A program made the position numbers and the translations under genes. Shown one piece after another: positions 21,806 through 33,112 of a stretch of DNA of 64,000 bases. Positions within the stretch are counted from its first letter, which is position 1; every line of letters starts with the position of its first letter. A model generated the notes under the pieces. It had not been told where the DNA came from and made no database searches. It saw only the letters and a list, made by a program, of their open reading frames with translations. Source of the stretch: Sanderia malayensis (taxonomy: Eukaryota; Cnidaria; Scyphozoa; Semaeostomeae; Pelagiidae); the NCBI GenBank assembly GCA_013076295.1, contig RQOL01000718.1:868001-932000 (forward strand). The letters run 5' to 3'.

Positions 21806-24800
21806 TTACCCCCGTACACCATATGACCACCGCGTGGACTCCAACCCATTTGATAATTATGTTGCTGTTGTTGTTGATAGCCATGTTGATTCGAAGATGA
21901 ACCACTGATCTGCTTGTGTTCGCTGAACTGTGGCCTCTTTGCGTCGCTCAGGTAATTGTTGAAGAATTCAGCCTGCAAAATTAGGACGAAGAAAGCTAGG
22001 GTGCAGAAGCAGCAAATTCACGACCTCTCAAGACACAAGGAGCTATAATAACACAAGGAGCTATAGTGTCTGGAAATGATGACAGCATACGAATCGCACA
22101 AGGCCGCAACCATAACCAAATACCTACAGACTGTTACTTATATAGTCAAATCTGCATAGGTCGAGCTCGTGCAACTCGAACTCCATCTAATTGGAGCGAA
22201 ATTCTTTGTCCCTTCAAGGATCACTAATGAACCAACTCTTATAAAACAAACCTAAGAGTTCAAGGAGAAAGCTGTAGCTCACCTCAAGTTTCACATCTTC
22301 CAGTTTGTCGGCATGCTTGTTGAAGATGTGCTTTCTGACAAACTCCTTCGCCCTGAACTTCTTGCCACTGAGTGGACAAAGCCACTTGTCTGTGGCCAAC
22401 TCTTGCGTGTTTGACTTGATGAAGTTGTCAACTTCCCTGTGCACAGTTAAGGATGATATCGATAACATAACATTACACAGTGAGATTACATTTCATACTA
22501 TTACAGTTCATTGAAAAGGCACGCTCATCAAACACATCGTGTATAAAAACGAAAAACAACATGTAGCATACACCATGAAAAACAAAAATTCAATTTAACG
22601 GTTGTGCCGAGCAGGGACGAAAATAAATGGCTAGTTTTCGAGGGTCGTGAAAAAATGAAAATTCCAAATATACATCAGGAATTTTTCTGTTGGACCTATA
22701 ATTTACTGGACGTACTCTTGAAAGCTTTGCTAGTGCTTTTTAACCCTCAAAAGCTTGAACCATGTTCATCGGTCCTTTGAAGGTTCGAGTAATCGGGGTT
22801 TTACGGTAACATTTTAATATGCAAAAAACACGCTGAATTCAAATAAAGTTGCCCACGATTACCACCTGAAGGTTTCTCACAAACGACCCTTAAACGACGC
22901 CCTTCTCAGCAGTGGCAACTTATATATTCATTTTCTGACGTTCATGCCCTGTTTCGAGTGATGAAATTAATACACGAGTGAAGATTAAAGTGGACGAAAT
23001 TAGTTGACAAATATTTTTGAATATATTTATTGCACAATTTCGTGATAAAATATCATCAGGGTGATGATATGTTGCTGCGAAGGGCAAAGTATCCAAAATA
23101 CATTGAATTTGAATATGAACTTTAACGAGTAACGAAACTACTCAAATTGTTCCCATTCTGAGTCGTCAATTGGGTCATCAATCAAAATGAAATCTTCATA
23201 AGTATCTACTTCAATTTCTTCAATTATCTTCTTGATGTTATAGTAACTGCTGGAATTACAAGTGTCTGTACACTTTAGGTTAAGGTTGTCCACACACTGG
23301 GTAATGCATAGACAACCAAAAATGCAATGGATAACGAGGACCTAGTAATATAAGACCGAGTATTGTTCGCAAAAATGTTAACTCATTTTCGTCCACTTTA
23401 ACACTGACTCATATAATAACTTCCTCACTCGAATCGGGGCATGGAGGTCTGAGAATGAGTATGCAATGAGTATGCAATTCACTAGTCTCGTTTTGAAAAG
23501 GATATTCATCGACGTTCTTTTTGCCCAGCTTTTGCACCTCCGAATCGGAAATTATCGCATCTTGCTTTTCGATGAAATGCTTTAATTTCTGTCGTACGCT
23601 CTTCTGCAATTCAACGACTAAGAGAAAGAAGAAGAAGCGATCATAACAGGACGTAAAAGAAGCAGATGAACATTCGATCATAAATTAGATCTGATGTTTA
23701 CAAGTCAAGTGCAAGGTTGTGAGGCTCGCAAGAACCACCAAGGAGAGGCGTCGTGGGACCTGAATCTTAGGGTGGGCCAAACACAAGAAATTTCCGAAAA
23801 GTGGGTTAAAGGGTAAAAAATTTCCGAAAAAGTGGAAAAATTCCCAAGATTTTGCTATCACAGGGAGGGCGATGGCCCCCCTGCCCCCGGCCACGACGCC
23901 CTTGCCACCAAGCCCAATTAAAGCGTAATAAAAAACGACAATCCACACGAGCATCAATCTCACTTGTTAGCATGAATTTTATACCCATGATTTTGTACAA
24001 TATTTTTAAAGGACTCGGACGCGTTCAAATCAGCACAACAACAGTAACAGTATTAGCAGTAAACAAACAATGGCAGCGGCAGCAAAAACAACACCAGTAG
24101 GTAGAGACTGCTGCTTTCTAAATCATTCGCCCAACCGTTATAGATGTTTCGCCTAACTTATGAGAATTTCACCCAAGCTTCTTGTACGTTTAAGCAAAGT
24201 TCTATTTTCTCTTATTGATGTAAAACAGGCTGAGAAGTTTCAAACCTATGATAGGCCCATGCGATTTCAGCGGTTTTCAAGTGTTTGAAACAATGATAAA
24301 CGATCGTGTGCTTTTCGAAGGAATAAATATGTGTCAATAGTTAAACCAAGCACCTACCATCAGAGTAGTTAGCTTTCTCCGGTTCACTACCCCTTACATG
24401 AAGTACACCGCAGCGGTTTGGCATTTCATCCTCGTACGGATAGTCGGTGCAATTGTAGTAATCGAGAGAATGCACGATTCTCAGGTACAGCAGCAGTTTG
24501 TCCAAAGCCTGGTATAAAAAAACAGTACTGTAACACAGCATATGACACTTAAAACAGACAATCCTCCTTGAAAAATAGCAAATAGAAAACAAAAATATGA
24601 AATACCGTGGAAGCTCTATTAAGCTCCCTTCTCTGTCCCCTTTGAAATAAAATTTTACATTAAGCCCCCTTCTCTCTATTAAGCCCCCGTTTGTATTTGA
24701 AATTGCGAAAAAAGACAACATTGTGATTGATTACACCATAACAGCTCTTAGAACCTATTTTGCTGTTGTTTTACGCGAACTTCTTCTGAAGTTCACTTGA

Positions 24801-27800
24801 GGATTTTACTGAGCCCTCTTTGGAACCTTAAAATTGAATAACACCCCCCCCCGGGGCTTGCTTAATAGAGCTCTATTCTAATCATGACAATGTGGGAGAA
24901 TGAAAATGATAGATTGCAGTAGATTACAATCCAATAAAATCCACTAATCCAACTAGCCTTTCTTACCACGATTACCAATGAATCCAACAATTAATCCAAC
25001 GAACCCAAGAACAATGATCCATTCAATCATGCATTTATAGATTCACTTACCTTCATCAAGTTGTCGTCTCGTGTGAAATCAACCTGGTTATCATCCTTCG
25101 ATTCTTTGTCCCCGATTAACTCCATTTCCTCTCCTTCTTCGGACTCTGTGGCTATTTCTGGCAGTGCCTCGATGATGGGATTCGACTCGGGTAGCTGTAG
25201 GATCTCTTGCGAAGCTGCATTTCTACCCATCTTTTGAGTCTGTTCACCATCTTTGCACTCCTTAGCATCGTTCTCCTGTTCATTTGACGCGGCAGCTCCA
25301 TTGCTCTCTCCCTGAAACACGGCAAACAAACAACAACTTTAACAAGAGAAGCAAACAGTAGCGTTAACATCAACCACAAAGGCAAACAAAGCAAAATGGA
25401 CAATCCTTTTATTCGCAAATCCAGACTCGGAAAACACAAAACAACGAGCAAATGCATGCCTAACATACGCTCATTACTTCAAATTCTATGATTGAGCACT
25501 AACAAAGATCTTAAAGATTCTAACTGGCAAACTACAGGTTTTCTCACAATTGCCTTTATGTCATTGCAATGCAGCTACAAAACATGGAGAGATGAACAGA
25601 GAGATAAACTACTGGGGGAATTCCCTAAACCGCCTTAAAAGAGCTGCAAATGAATACCTCTACATCCATAGCATTCTCGTCTTTGGCATTATCTTCAGCA
25701 TCAGCATCTTTAGAATACAACAAGAGTCTGTCGTCCAGAGCTTTGATCAACTGCGCCGACAGTTTAATGTCGAATCGTACAAGTTGTTTGCTAAGAGTTA
25801 GGCCAGATATTGGTCTTATGCGTTTGGACAGATCACGATTGATGACCGGGTTGAGCTCGCAGTCTCTTATCTGTAAAAAAACACGATGCATTAGTAGAAT
25901 GAAGAATACAGCCAAGTAATCCAAAAGAAAACATACGCTGTAAAACAGTTGGTTTTTACTAATATTGAACGTCGAACAACCCAAAAAATAAAATATATGA
26001 TCAAGTTGGCGAAAATTATCGAGAGTCAAACAAAAAGCATAAACGAAACAATTCAATTGGCGAATCAAAGACGGTTGCAACAATTTTAATCCGCCGTAAA
26101 CGCTACCCGACCATTAAGAGCTGCAAAAGAGGCATGGTAATGTGCAAGTATCTCGCTAAATGGAAACATACCCGTATATTGCTGAGGTTCCAGCAGATGT
26201 CCTTGATATTAACAACGTTCTCGAACGTAACCCATCCACGGCGACAGAATCTGCAAAGGCAAGAAAACAGTTACATTGTGACTCAATATGTGATTCCTAC
26301 AACGAACTGGCAAATATTTGATATGGGTAATGTTCGGCATATGAGGAATACACATCCAGGAGAGTGACAAGCATGGGACATGGGACAAGCTAGGTGTACA
26401 CGCTTTAGTTAACATCGTAATTACCCTCTCTCCGGGTTGGGATCAGCCAATGCAACTCTGAGATAACCAGGCTGGCGTTTACATACCTAGGACATCAAAA
26501 AATGAGCGATTAAACAAGGACACAGCTAAGAGCGATATAGTTGGATGGAGATTCAGAAATATACCGGCTTCGCTTCACTGCCATCAGAAAACAGACAGGA
26601 TACATTGATAATCCTATACTGCAAGACCCTAAATGATAGCATTTAAAAGACAATTTTATCAAGGTTGCTTTTTAAAATTAGTCTTGTCAAACGCTTCTCA
26701 GTAGCTTCTCCTAGATCAAAAAGTCTTTTTTAAAGGCAAAGGGCATCGCTCAGCTCTCAATTCCAAAATGATATATCATGTGACGACACAAGAAAGTACC
26801 CAATCAGCTACCTATCTATATAGTATATCCGAAATCAAATGAAACATCTCACCGTCGCTATGTCTGCTTTGGAGATCTTAGGTGGAACCAATCGCATGAA
26901 TAGAGACAATGTCTTGTGGAACTGTCTGCCTTCAGGCTCGTAATCTTTGCTTTCGGTTGGATCGTCATTTTCGTATCTTCTATCGCCGTTCTCTGCATCA
27001 CGCAGTTCTTTTCTTTCCGGAATCTCTTTCTAAATGAAAGCAACAAAAACAATAACAATCAAGTTAGTACCAACAATGAAACAGGCAACATGATTCGTAT
27101 CATGATGATTACGATGATTTGAATCTTGTCAGCCTGGAAGGTAATGGTATCAAAATTTTTCTAAAGCCTCCAGGTTTTATAATGTTATTCCGAAAGTGCC
27201 ACTATACCCTTTGTTATTAATGGCTGAAGCTGTGGAGTCAAATGTTTTGTCGATAAAAAGAATAAAAAAGTATCGTGGCCCTTTGAATTTCAATTCTCTT
27301 TAGCAATTTTGAGCTGCATAATCTTATAAACACCATTCTTATAAACCCAAGCATGTAATACAGAATAACTCAAGACATCACAAAGTGCCTTGTTTTATGG
27401 CCAAAAATAATTTTTGATTTTTCCCCTTTTGGTTGTACTTCAATTCTAATTTATATTCGCTTGTTTATGTTTTGAAATGAAAACACTCTGTCTTGGTAAT
27501 TTTGCACCATTTTCTGCTGTGTATCACAGAATTCACAAGAAGAAAGAATAAAGGAATACAGGAGAATAGGAGAATCTTTCAAATTTCTCCCCCGAAAGAT
27601 GAAGCATATTCATTGACATGCAGTGAGAGATCCCTGAACAACCAAAGGTCGCATGTCCAATAGATTCAAATGAAACTAATTGAGCAATACATTAAAAAGC
27701 AAATGAAAACCAATTATCTACACCCACTTTGACAATGTCTTTCGAACGTCTTTCTTCTTTCTCTTTCTCTTCTTCTTTTCGCTTAGAGTCATCATCATCA

Positions 27801-30800
27801 TCATCATCATCGTCATCATCATCTTCAGACTCAGAATCGGATTCAGAATCGGAATCCTCGTTACCTTTATCAAATAGACAACATAGTTAACAAACGGGCA
27901 CATCACGTCACCAACAGTCATGGCGGTTTAATAAAAATCTCTACTTCATTGATGTTTACAGTGTATTCAGCAACACCCACCTTCACCTCCCAATCTAGCA
28001 ACAAAGGCTCCCAGGCCGGTTCCTTTTCTGCCCTCCCAATCACGCTTCTTCGATTTCTTCTCTTCTTTTGGTTTCAGGTCACTGTTATCCAAGCTCTCAT
28101 CCTCCTTTGCTTCGTCTTCCTTCTTGGTGTCTTCAGTTGTTTCGTCTTCCTTCTTGGAGCCTGAGTCAATAAATCACAAAGCATAAACCGTCACAATAGC
28201 TACTGTCAAACCTTTGTCCCTTTCTGCTGTCAATGATAAGGTGGTCCCATAAGCATGAAAAGTTTATTCTGACTGACTCTGGAACCGTACCCCATGGGAG
28301 GGTCAATACCAATTATTAATCCACAAAACACCCAGAAAATACAACTTTCAGATATAATTATAGCTTTTGGCTAAATAAGTGATCCAATTTGGCCAACTAC
28401 ATAACGAAAGAAAGACCTACTCACTTAAACTACTTTACGGTACAATTTAACCTCAGCTAAGTCAATCGTTAACAATTAACCGAATATAGCCGGATATTTA
28501 GGTCCCTTTCAAGGTTGGCTACATCATGATTCCACTTTACATTGGCATTAATAAATACAGTAAAATCCCAATAGCTTGAGCCTTCATTGGAGGGATAAAA
28601 ATGGTTCGAATTAAAGAATGTTCGAGTTATCCAGGGTTAGAAAGTACTGGTAAAGTTTTCAAGGGTAATAAAAATTGGTTCGAGTTATCGCGGGTTCGAA
28701 TCATCGCCATCTTACTGTACTTATACAAAAAATAAAACATAAAACGCAACATGAAATACAAATTGCTCTTACTCTCATTTTGCATCATGGCCAGATATGC
28801 ACCAAGACCACCTTTGCCAAGCACATTCTCTTTGGGATCGTCGTCCATGCTTGTCGCAGAAGAGCCAGATTCCTTTTCATCGTCAGCAACAGATTCCATA
28901 CCGTCTTTGGAAGCTTCTTTAACATCTGCCGAACCCGAAGGACTCAAGTCCGATACTCTGGCCTCAACTACAGCCCCAGCATCGTCATTCCCTGTGACTT
29001 TTGCATCGTCCTTTTCATCATCTTTTCCGTCACCGAGCTGTTGTGGTGCTTGTTCGGCCTCGGATTCAGAGCTGGAAGCCTCGCTGCCATTTTCGGTATT
29101 TTCTGAACTGGTGCGTTTTTCCCGCTTCTTGCTGGCCTAAAGGCGACAACAAACAACGAGGGGAAAATTAAAAAAAACTCTTTCGAAAAAACGATTGCCC
29201 CAAAGGTTGAAAAACTAACAAAAATGCAGTCGTGATTTCATTTCATCAGCATCTCATCGACAGAAGACGAATCTGTGATATGATTGGATGGATCAACCAT
29301 GCAATTCAACGCATATACACTATGTATTACTGTAGCAGTAAGACACCAACCTCGGCTTCTCCTTTGGTTATTTCTGGTGTATCGGGCAACGGTACAGATG
29401 AAGGTGACTGTTCAGTCTCATCTGAGAAAAAATCATCACCATGAAGAGTTTGAAAGGCATTAAACAATAGCTTAGTTGATACTCTGGTCACAAAACCAAA
29501 CCATTTCAGACAGCAAGGCCAAAATGGAACACTATTGGAGGAGTGTTCAACTCCAATAGTGCTCAATCCGCTAAAAAGTTTTTTTTTTATAAAAACATAT
29601 CTAGCTATAACACAGTCTATAAGCATATTGAGGCTCTAAATTCTCTCAAATTTAAGAATAATGTAAGAATGAAGCCAAGCTAAAGCGCCATCTGGATTAA
29701 GATGATTTGTTTATATTTATATTGTTTATAAGAGGATTGCGTTGATATTATATTTACTAAAAATTCAGGTGAGCTCACCTTCTTTTGTAGTAGATGCCTC
29801 AACATCTTTCTTCATTGCACGTTTTTTATCGTCTTCGCGATGTCGTTGACCGGAATCAGTTTGTCGCGATTTGCTTGATTCTTTGCCGGTTTTCGCATCG
29901 TCAAGAGCAGCAAGATCTTCATCCGTACCACCCTCGAGCTTAATGGCAACTTGAACAGAAAAAACAACAATTATGACTATTATGACAATTATGATAATTA
30001 TTCCACTGGATAGATAATCACATATAGCTCATCACATGTTCTCTAATTCCCCTTAGTTTGGTCTCACCTAAATCTTTCTTTCCCTCTCTGTTTAAGTTGA
30101 TATAATGAAAGAACCTATTTCGTAAAATAAGCAAGACAGAGACAACAAACAACCAGCAAGGAGAAAAAGCAAATACGTACCAGCGTCAAGAAGTTTCACA
30201 ATTGCATCAGTATTGCTTCCATCCAAAGACAGGTTCTCCATGTAACCCATTTCCAACAGATCAAGAAAGACTTTCAGTCTCTTTCTCACAAAGTTTCGCT
30301 TCTCTTTCGCTTGCAATAAAACATCAACTGGGTGATATTTGTTCCTAAACCTGTTAAATTTGAACAAAAATTCCCCATTATTCAACTCCAGTTTCAACCA
30401 AAGACCCCTAATTAAAGGATTGCTACAGCCCAGGATACTGCTACTAAACAACCCTAGTAACCTTTCAAAGCATTAAAATAATAGCTTGATAGATTATACA
30501 CATATATTTTGATAGATTATATTGGCTGTATCTTTGCATCAACTTTTTTGAAAAAGCTAATGCAGTGAAAGATATTTATAATTATACTATAAACTATAAA
30601 GGTATGGTATTTATGTAAGTGGGTGTTAAAGATATTTTACTTGGGAATTCCTTGGGCAGTGAATTGAAAATTACATTTTTATGAAATATAACACACTGCA
30701 TTCGTTATTCAAAATTATGAAATTGAAATAGTTTGAAACTGAAACATTTTTGAGAATAACTTCAAAATTATCAATCAAAGCAAAAAGCATTGTAATAACC

Positions 30801-32692
30801 CATCAATATTGATAATGATGTTTTACATGAAATAAACCTTATTCTAGCCTCCCTCAGTTCTGCTATCTACTCTACTCACTTGGTCGGTCCACATTCTAAA
30901 CACTTAGTCAAGAGCCAGAGCATAGTACGGATAACTGATTAAGTCTGCAGTTTTGGATGTCGAAATAATCGGACACATTTTTAAATACTTTCAACTAATA
31001 ACAAGGGCTAGGCCCTTCATGCAAATTTGGACTCGAAATTTGGCAACAATAATGCTCAACCAATGGCAGAATCCTGGATGAGTTATTAAAAAAAGATGAG
31101 AAAACAAAGTTAGCACAAATAAAACATACTATGATGAATACAGTGGAAAGGCATCTGCAAAATGAAAACTCAATGGAAAAAGGGACACTGTAATCCTATT
31201 ACAATGATGATAGCTAGGAGGGTCTTTGCATATCTGTGTTTTTGAAAAGCAAGATTGTTGGGAACCAGAGGCGGCACAAGTCCCAAAAAAGTGGGGAGGA
31301 ATTGAAACTTTGTTAGGACCACGCCCACTTTTTATGGACACCACGCCCACTTGAAAAAGAACCTTTGTAAGGTTCTTGAACAATGAGTGCTCTGTTTGCT
31401 TCATCTATGATTCCCACTGATGGTTCCCATAAGTCACTTTTCACTATCTTCAACAATAAATTCTTCTCATGCGCCATGGTACCCCCCCCCTAAATATTTC
31501 TCCCCGGATTTTGGCGATTTGAAAAATCGTTCCTGAAAATATTGGGCAGACCATGTCCTCCCCAGTCCTCCCCATGGTACCGCCTCTGTTGGGAATGCTT
31601 TCATAGAAACTTGCATCAAGGATGCAAACAAAGATAACCACAAGTATACTTACCATTCTTCATTTTTATGCAGCACAAAGAAATCACTAAGCTGGGTTCT
31701 ACGGAATTCCGTTTTATACTCTTGGTATCTGCGCACAGCTTCCAGTTCGTCAATGTTCTCTTCCTGTACCAAAAGAAATGCCTTGAACGACATCATCCTG
31801 GGTGCTTGTGATCCTTTCATCTCAGAAATGCTGTCGCCTTGACTGAATTGAGAAAGAAAACATACTCCTATTACAGGTGACTACTCGTGGAATTCAGAGT
31901 GATGAAATGCAAAAAGGAACATAAAATATCTTGACAGCTCAGGACATTTCTAAACCAAAAGTAAATTGGTCTGTGAAGCAACTCATTTTAGCAGTAATTT
32001 TTCACACCAACATTCAACTTTATTTTGTTCCTTCTGGAGTTGAGTAAACTGGGGGTAAATCCTTCCATGATATAGTTCAATAAATTTGTGCATTAAACTG
32101 GGAAGCTCATTATACTGGATGATATATTTGTTGAGTACGAGTGAGTTAAGTATGGCACAGGTGGAATCCTGGTGGTAGCCCCAACCTACCCTTGTTTATT
32201 TTGATCTCTGTCTTGATCTCTGTGTTGTGCAGGCATGTGACCTCTACCACTACCACTGGTCCAGACTCCTCCAGCTGAATGCATCATGTTACCACCACCC
32301 ATTGGTTTATCATATGAAGTATCCCTGCAACAGAAAGACACCACTTCAATATTGAAGGAGCAAATATCCAACATGATTTTCAAAAGTTGAACATCATGCC
32401 AAATTACAGTTCCTTACCAGTCTCTTCGATTTCTCTTCATTGGCGGGCTGATTTGCCCTTCTCCACCTTCGCTGTCTCTTCTTGTGCGTCCATAATACTG
32501 TCCACTTCTTTTTCGGTCCCAATTCTGGTCTCTGCCACCTCCACTCCAATTGTCTCTTGGCCTTCTGTCTGCCCAATCTCGCCTTTCGCGATAATCACCG
32601 CCTCTTGGCCTACGCTGCTCGTACTCGCTTCTTTCACCGCGAAATTTATCCCTAACTCGCCGTCGGTCGTGCTCGTCATCGCTGTCACCCAT
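20333..32692 (-). CDS. SRRT: Serrate/ARS2 RNA effector protein
   Basis: About 20 exons, roughly 1,080 residues: 32692-32418, 32324-32190, 31842-31654, 30350-30181, 29949-29779, 29421-29351, 29136-28773, 28160-27981, 27864-27728, 27029-26853, 26486-26425, 26250-26172, 25870-25658, 25311-25051, 24508-24358, 23617-about 23483, about 22436-22283, 21972-21810, 20921-20831 and 20411-20333. It opens [12 protein letters not shown] with an Arg/Asp-rich tail. The conserved N-terminal block includes [18 protein letters not shown] and [10 protein letters not shown]. Acidic repeats, the RRM-like block ([30 protein letters not shown]) and [15 protein letters not shown] follow. The zinc-finger-like [12 protein letters not shown]...[10 protein letters not shown] comes next, and the protein ends [12 protein letters not shown], the tail known to contact the cap-binding complex. 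ARS2 joins capped nascent RNA to microRNA processing, degradation or export in the nucleus. The middle acidic region is longer than in human (876 aa). The exon 16/17 joint is not clean. Confidence 0.95.
20994..21043. repeat. Perfect 23-bp hairpin with 4-nt loop
   Basis: The arm tgtatgttgtgtgtcttatg (continuing taa) is followed by ctta and then the exact reverse complement. It lies in the last SRRT intron but one, about 70 bp upstream of exon 19's acceptor. The perfect pairing suggests a recent event or selection on the structure. It could be a tiny MITE, a small-RNA hairpin or a palindromic mutation product. Confidence 0.9.
21750..21805. repeat. Tetranucleotide microsatellite (AATC)14
   Basis: Fourteen perfect AATC units. 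On the SRRT (minus) strand the repeat starts only five bases inside the intron, right after the donor of exon 18, so repeat-length change abuts the splice site. Confidence 0.95.
22985..23401. mobile_element. TTAA-flanked element (piggyBac-like) inside an SRRT intron
   Basis: The outer bases are TTAA at 22985-22988 and 23398-23401. Inside them the termini AGTGGACGAAATTAGTTGAC and, complemented, AGTGGACGAAAATGAGTTAAC match with few changes. A TTAA duplication is the hallmark of piggyBac insertion. The element is 417 bp. On the minus strand it holds an open frame ending at 23138 that reads ...[20 protein letters not shown] and ends in an acidic tail. Confidence 0.65.
23138..23343 (-). other. Small open frame inside the TTAA element
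   Basis: About 67 codons, with no ATG at the left edge but a plausible splice acceptor (ttactag). It starts hydrophobic and Cys-rich ([20 protein letters not shown]), continues [17 protein letters not shown] and ends DDSEWEQFE. An acidic or Cys-rich scrap of a transposase or host-derived exon is possible. I do not recognise it and would not call it a gene on this evidence. Confidence 0.3.
23743..23904. mobile_element. hAT-like MITE, second copy
   Basis: Inverted relative to the copy at 3645-3818, with shared aaatttccgaaaaagtgg blocks and cgtcgtgg/ccacgacg ends. It is flanked on both sides by ccaccaag (23735-23742 and 23905-23912), a perfect 8-bp target duplication. Its terminal bases have drifted from CAGGGG. 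It lies in intron 15 of SRRT. Confidence 0.85.
24120..24295 (-). repeat. Partial copy of the CGCCCAAC element
   Basis: The stretch from attcgcccaaccgttatag to atgataggcccatgcgattt matches, in reverse complement, the segment about 54910-55060 of the larger element in the amnionless gene. It lacks the far end. It is in intron 15 of SRRT. Confidence 0.7.
24606..24878. mobile_element. Inverted-repeat element with CTCTATTAAGC ends
   Basis: The left end ggaagctctattaagctccc and right end ggcttgcttaatagagctct are inverted. Internally ctctattaagccccc is repeated. It resembles in wording, but not in full sequence, the element at 4145-4729. Non-coding, in intron 14 of SRRT. Confidence 0.55.
28558..28717. 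mobile_element. Mariner/pogo-like MITE in SRRT intron 7
   Basis: The left end CAGTAAAATCCC and complemented right end CAGTAAGATGGC are both flanked by TA (28556-28557 and 28718-28719). The interior repeats gttcgagttatc and gttcgaatta motifs. 160 bp, non-coding. Confidence 0.7.
31266..31588. mobile_element. hAT-like MITE in SRRT intron 3
   Basis: The termini CAGAGGCGG and CCGCCTCTG are exact inverted repeats. The flanks are ttgggaac (31258-31265) and ttgggaat (31589-31596), an 8-bp target duplication with one change. 323 bp, no coding capacity. It is a different family from the GGGGCGTCGTGG elements. Confidence 0.8.
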
Positions 32693-33112
32693 TACAATAA
32701 AATTGAAACAGCTTTTACGCTGAAGTACGAGACGAGGATGTGGATATATTAATAAAAGTTAAATGCAGGTAAGGAAAGAACAGAAATCAAAGATGGCAGG
32801 CGTGTAGCGTGAAGAAAGAAAAGAATTCAACTCAATGAAGATCTAATTCAATTCAATTGTAAAAGCACATTTGGCGGACCACCACAAATAAGTGACAAGT
32901 CTCACAAGACTTGTGCAATTCCAGGGAATTAACGTCAAGCATAAAAACCTGGATGACATATTCATGTCAACACGTATTACCAATATGTATCACTGTTGAA
33001 GAAACATAAAAACAAAATCGATGAAAATACAATTCTTGTTCTCTGTCAAATCTAAATCTTACAGACATTACAATTTTGAAAAGACAAGATAATAACAATT
33101 TCAGATAAAATA
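32693..33112. other. SRRT promoter / COASY 3' spacer
   Basis: A 420-bp gap between two genes on the same strand. It must hold COASY 3' UTR and the SRRT promoter. No TATA box or other clear element was recognised. Confidence 0.5.

Noticed and set aside
22139..22812. Pogo-like end words on both sides of SRRT exon 17, suggesting an element that captured an exon
   Set aside because: The two ends do not pair well and exon 17 is the conserved SRRT zinc-finger exon in its expected place; more likely two separate fragments.
32387..32752. A 121-codon plus-strand frame over SRRT exon 1
   Set aside because: Antisense to the Arg/Asp-rich SRRT N-terminus; composition is explained by the opposite strand.
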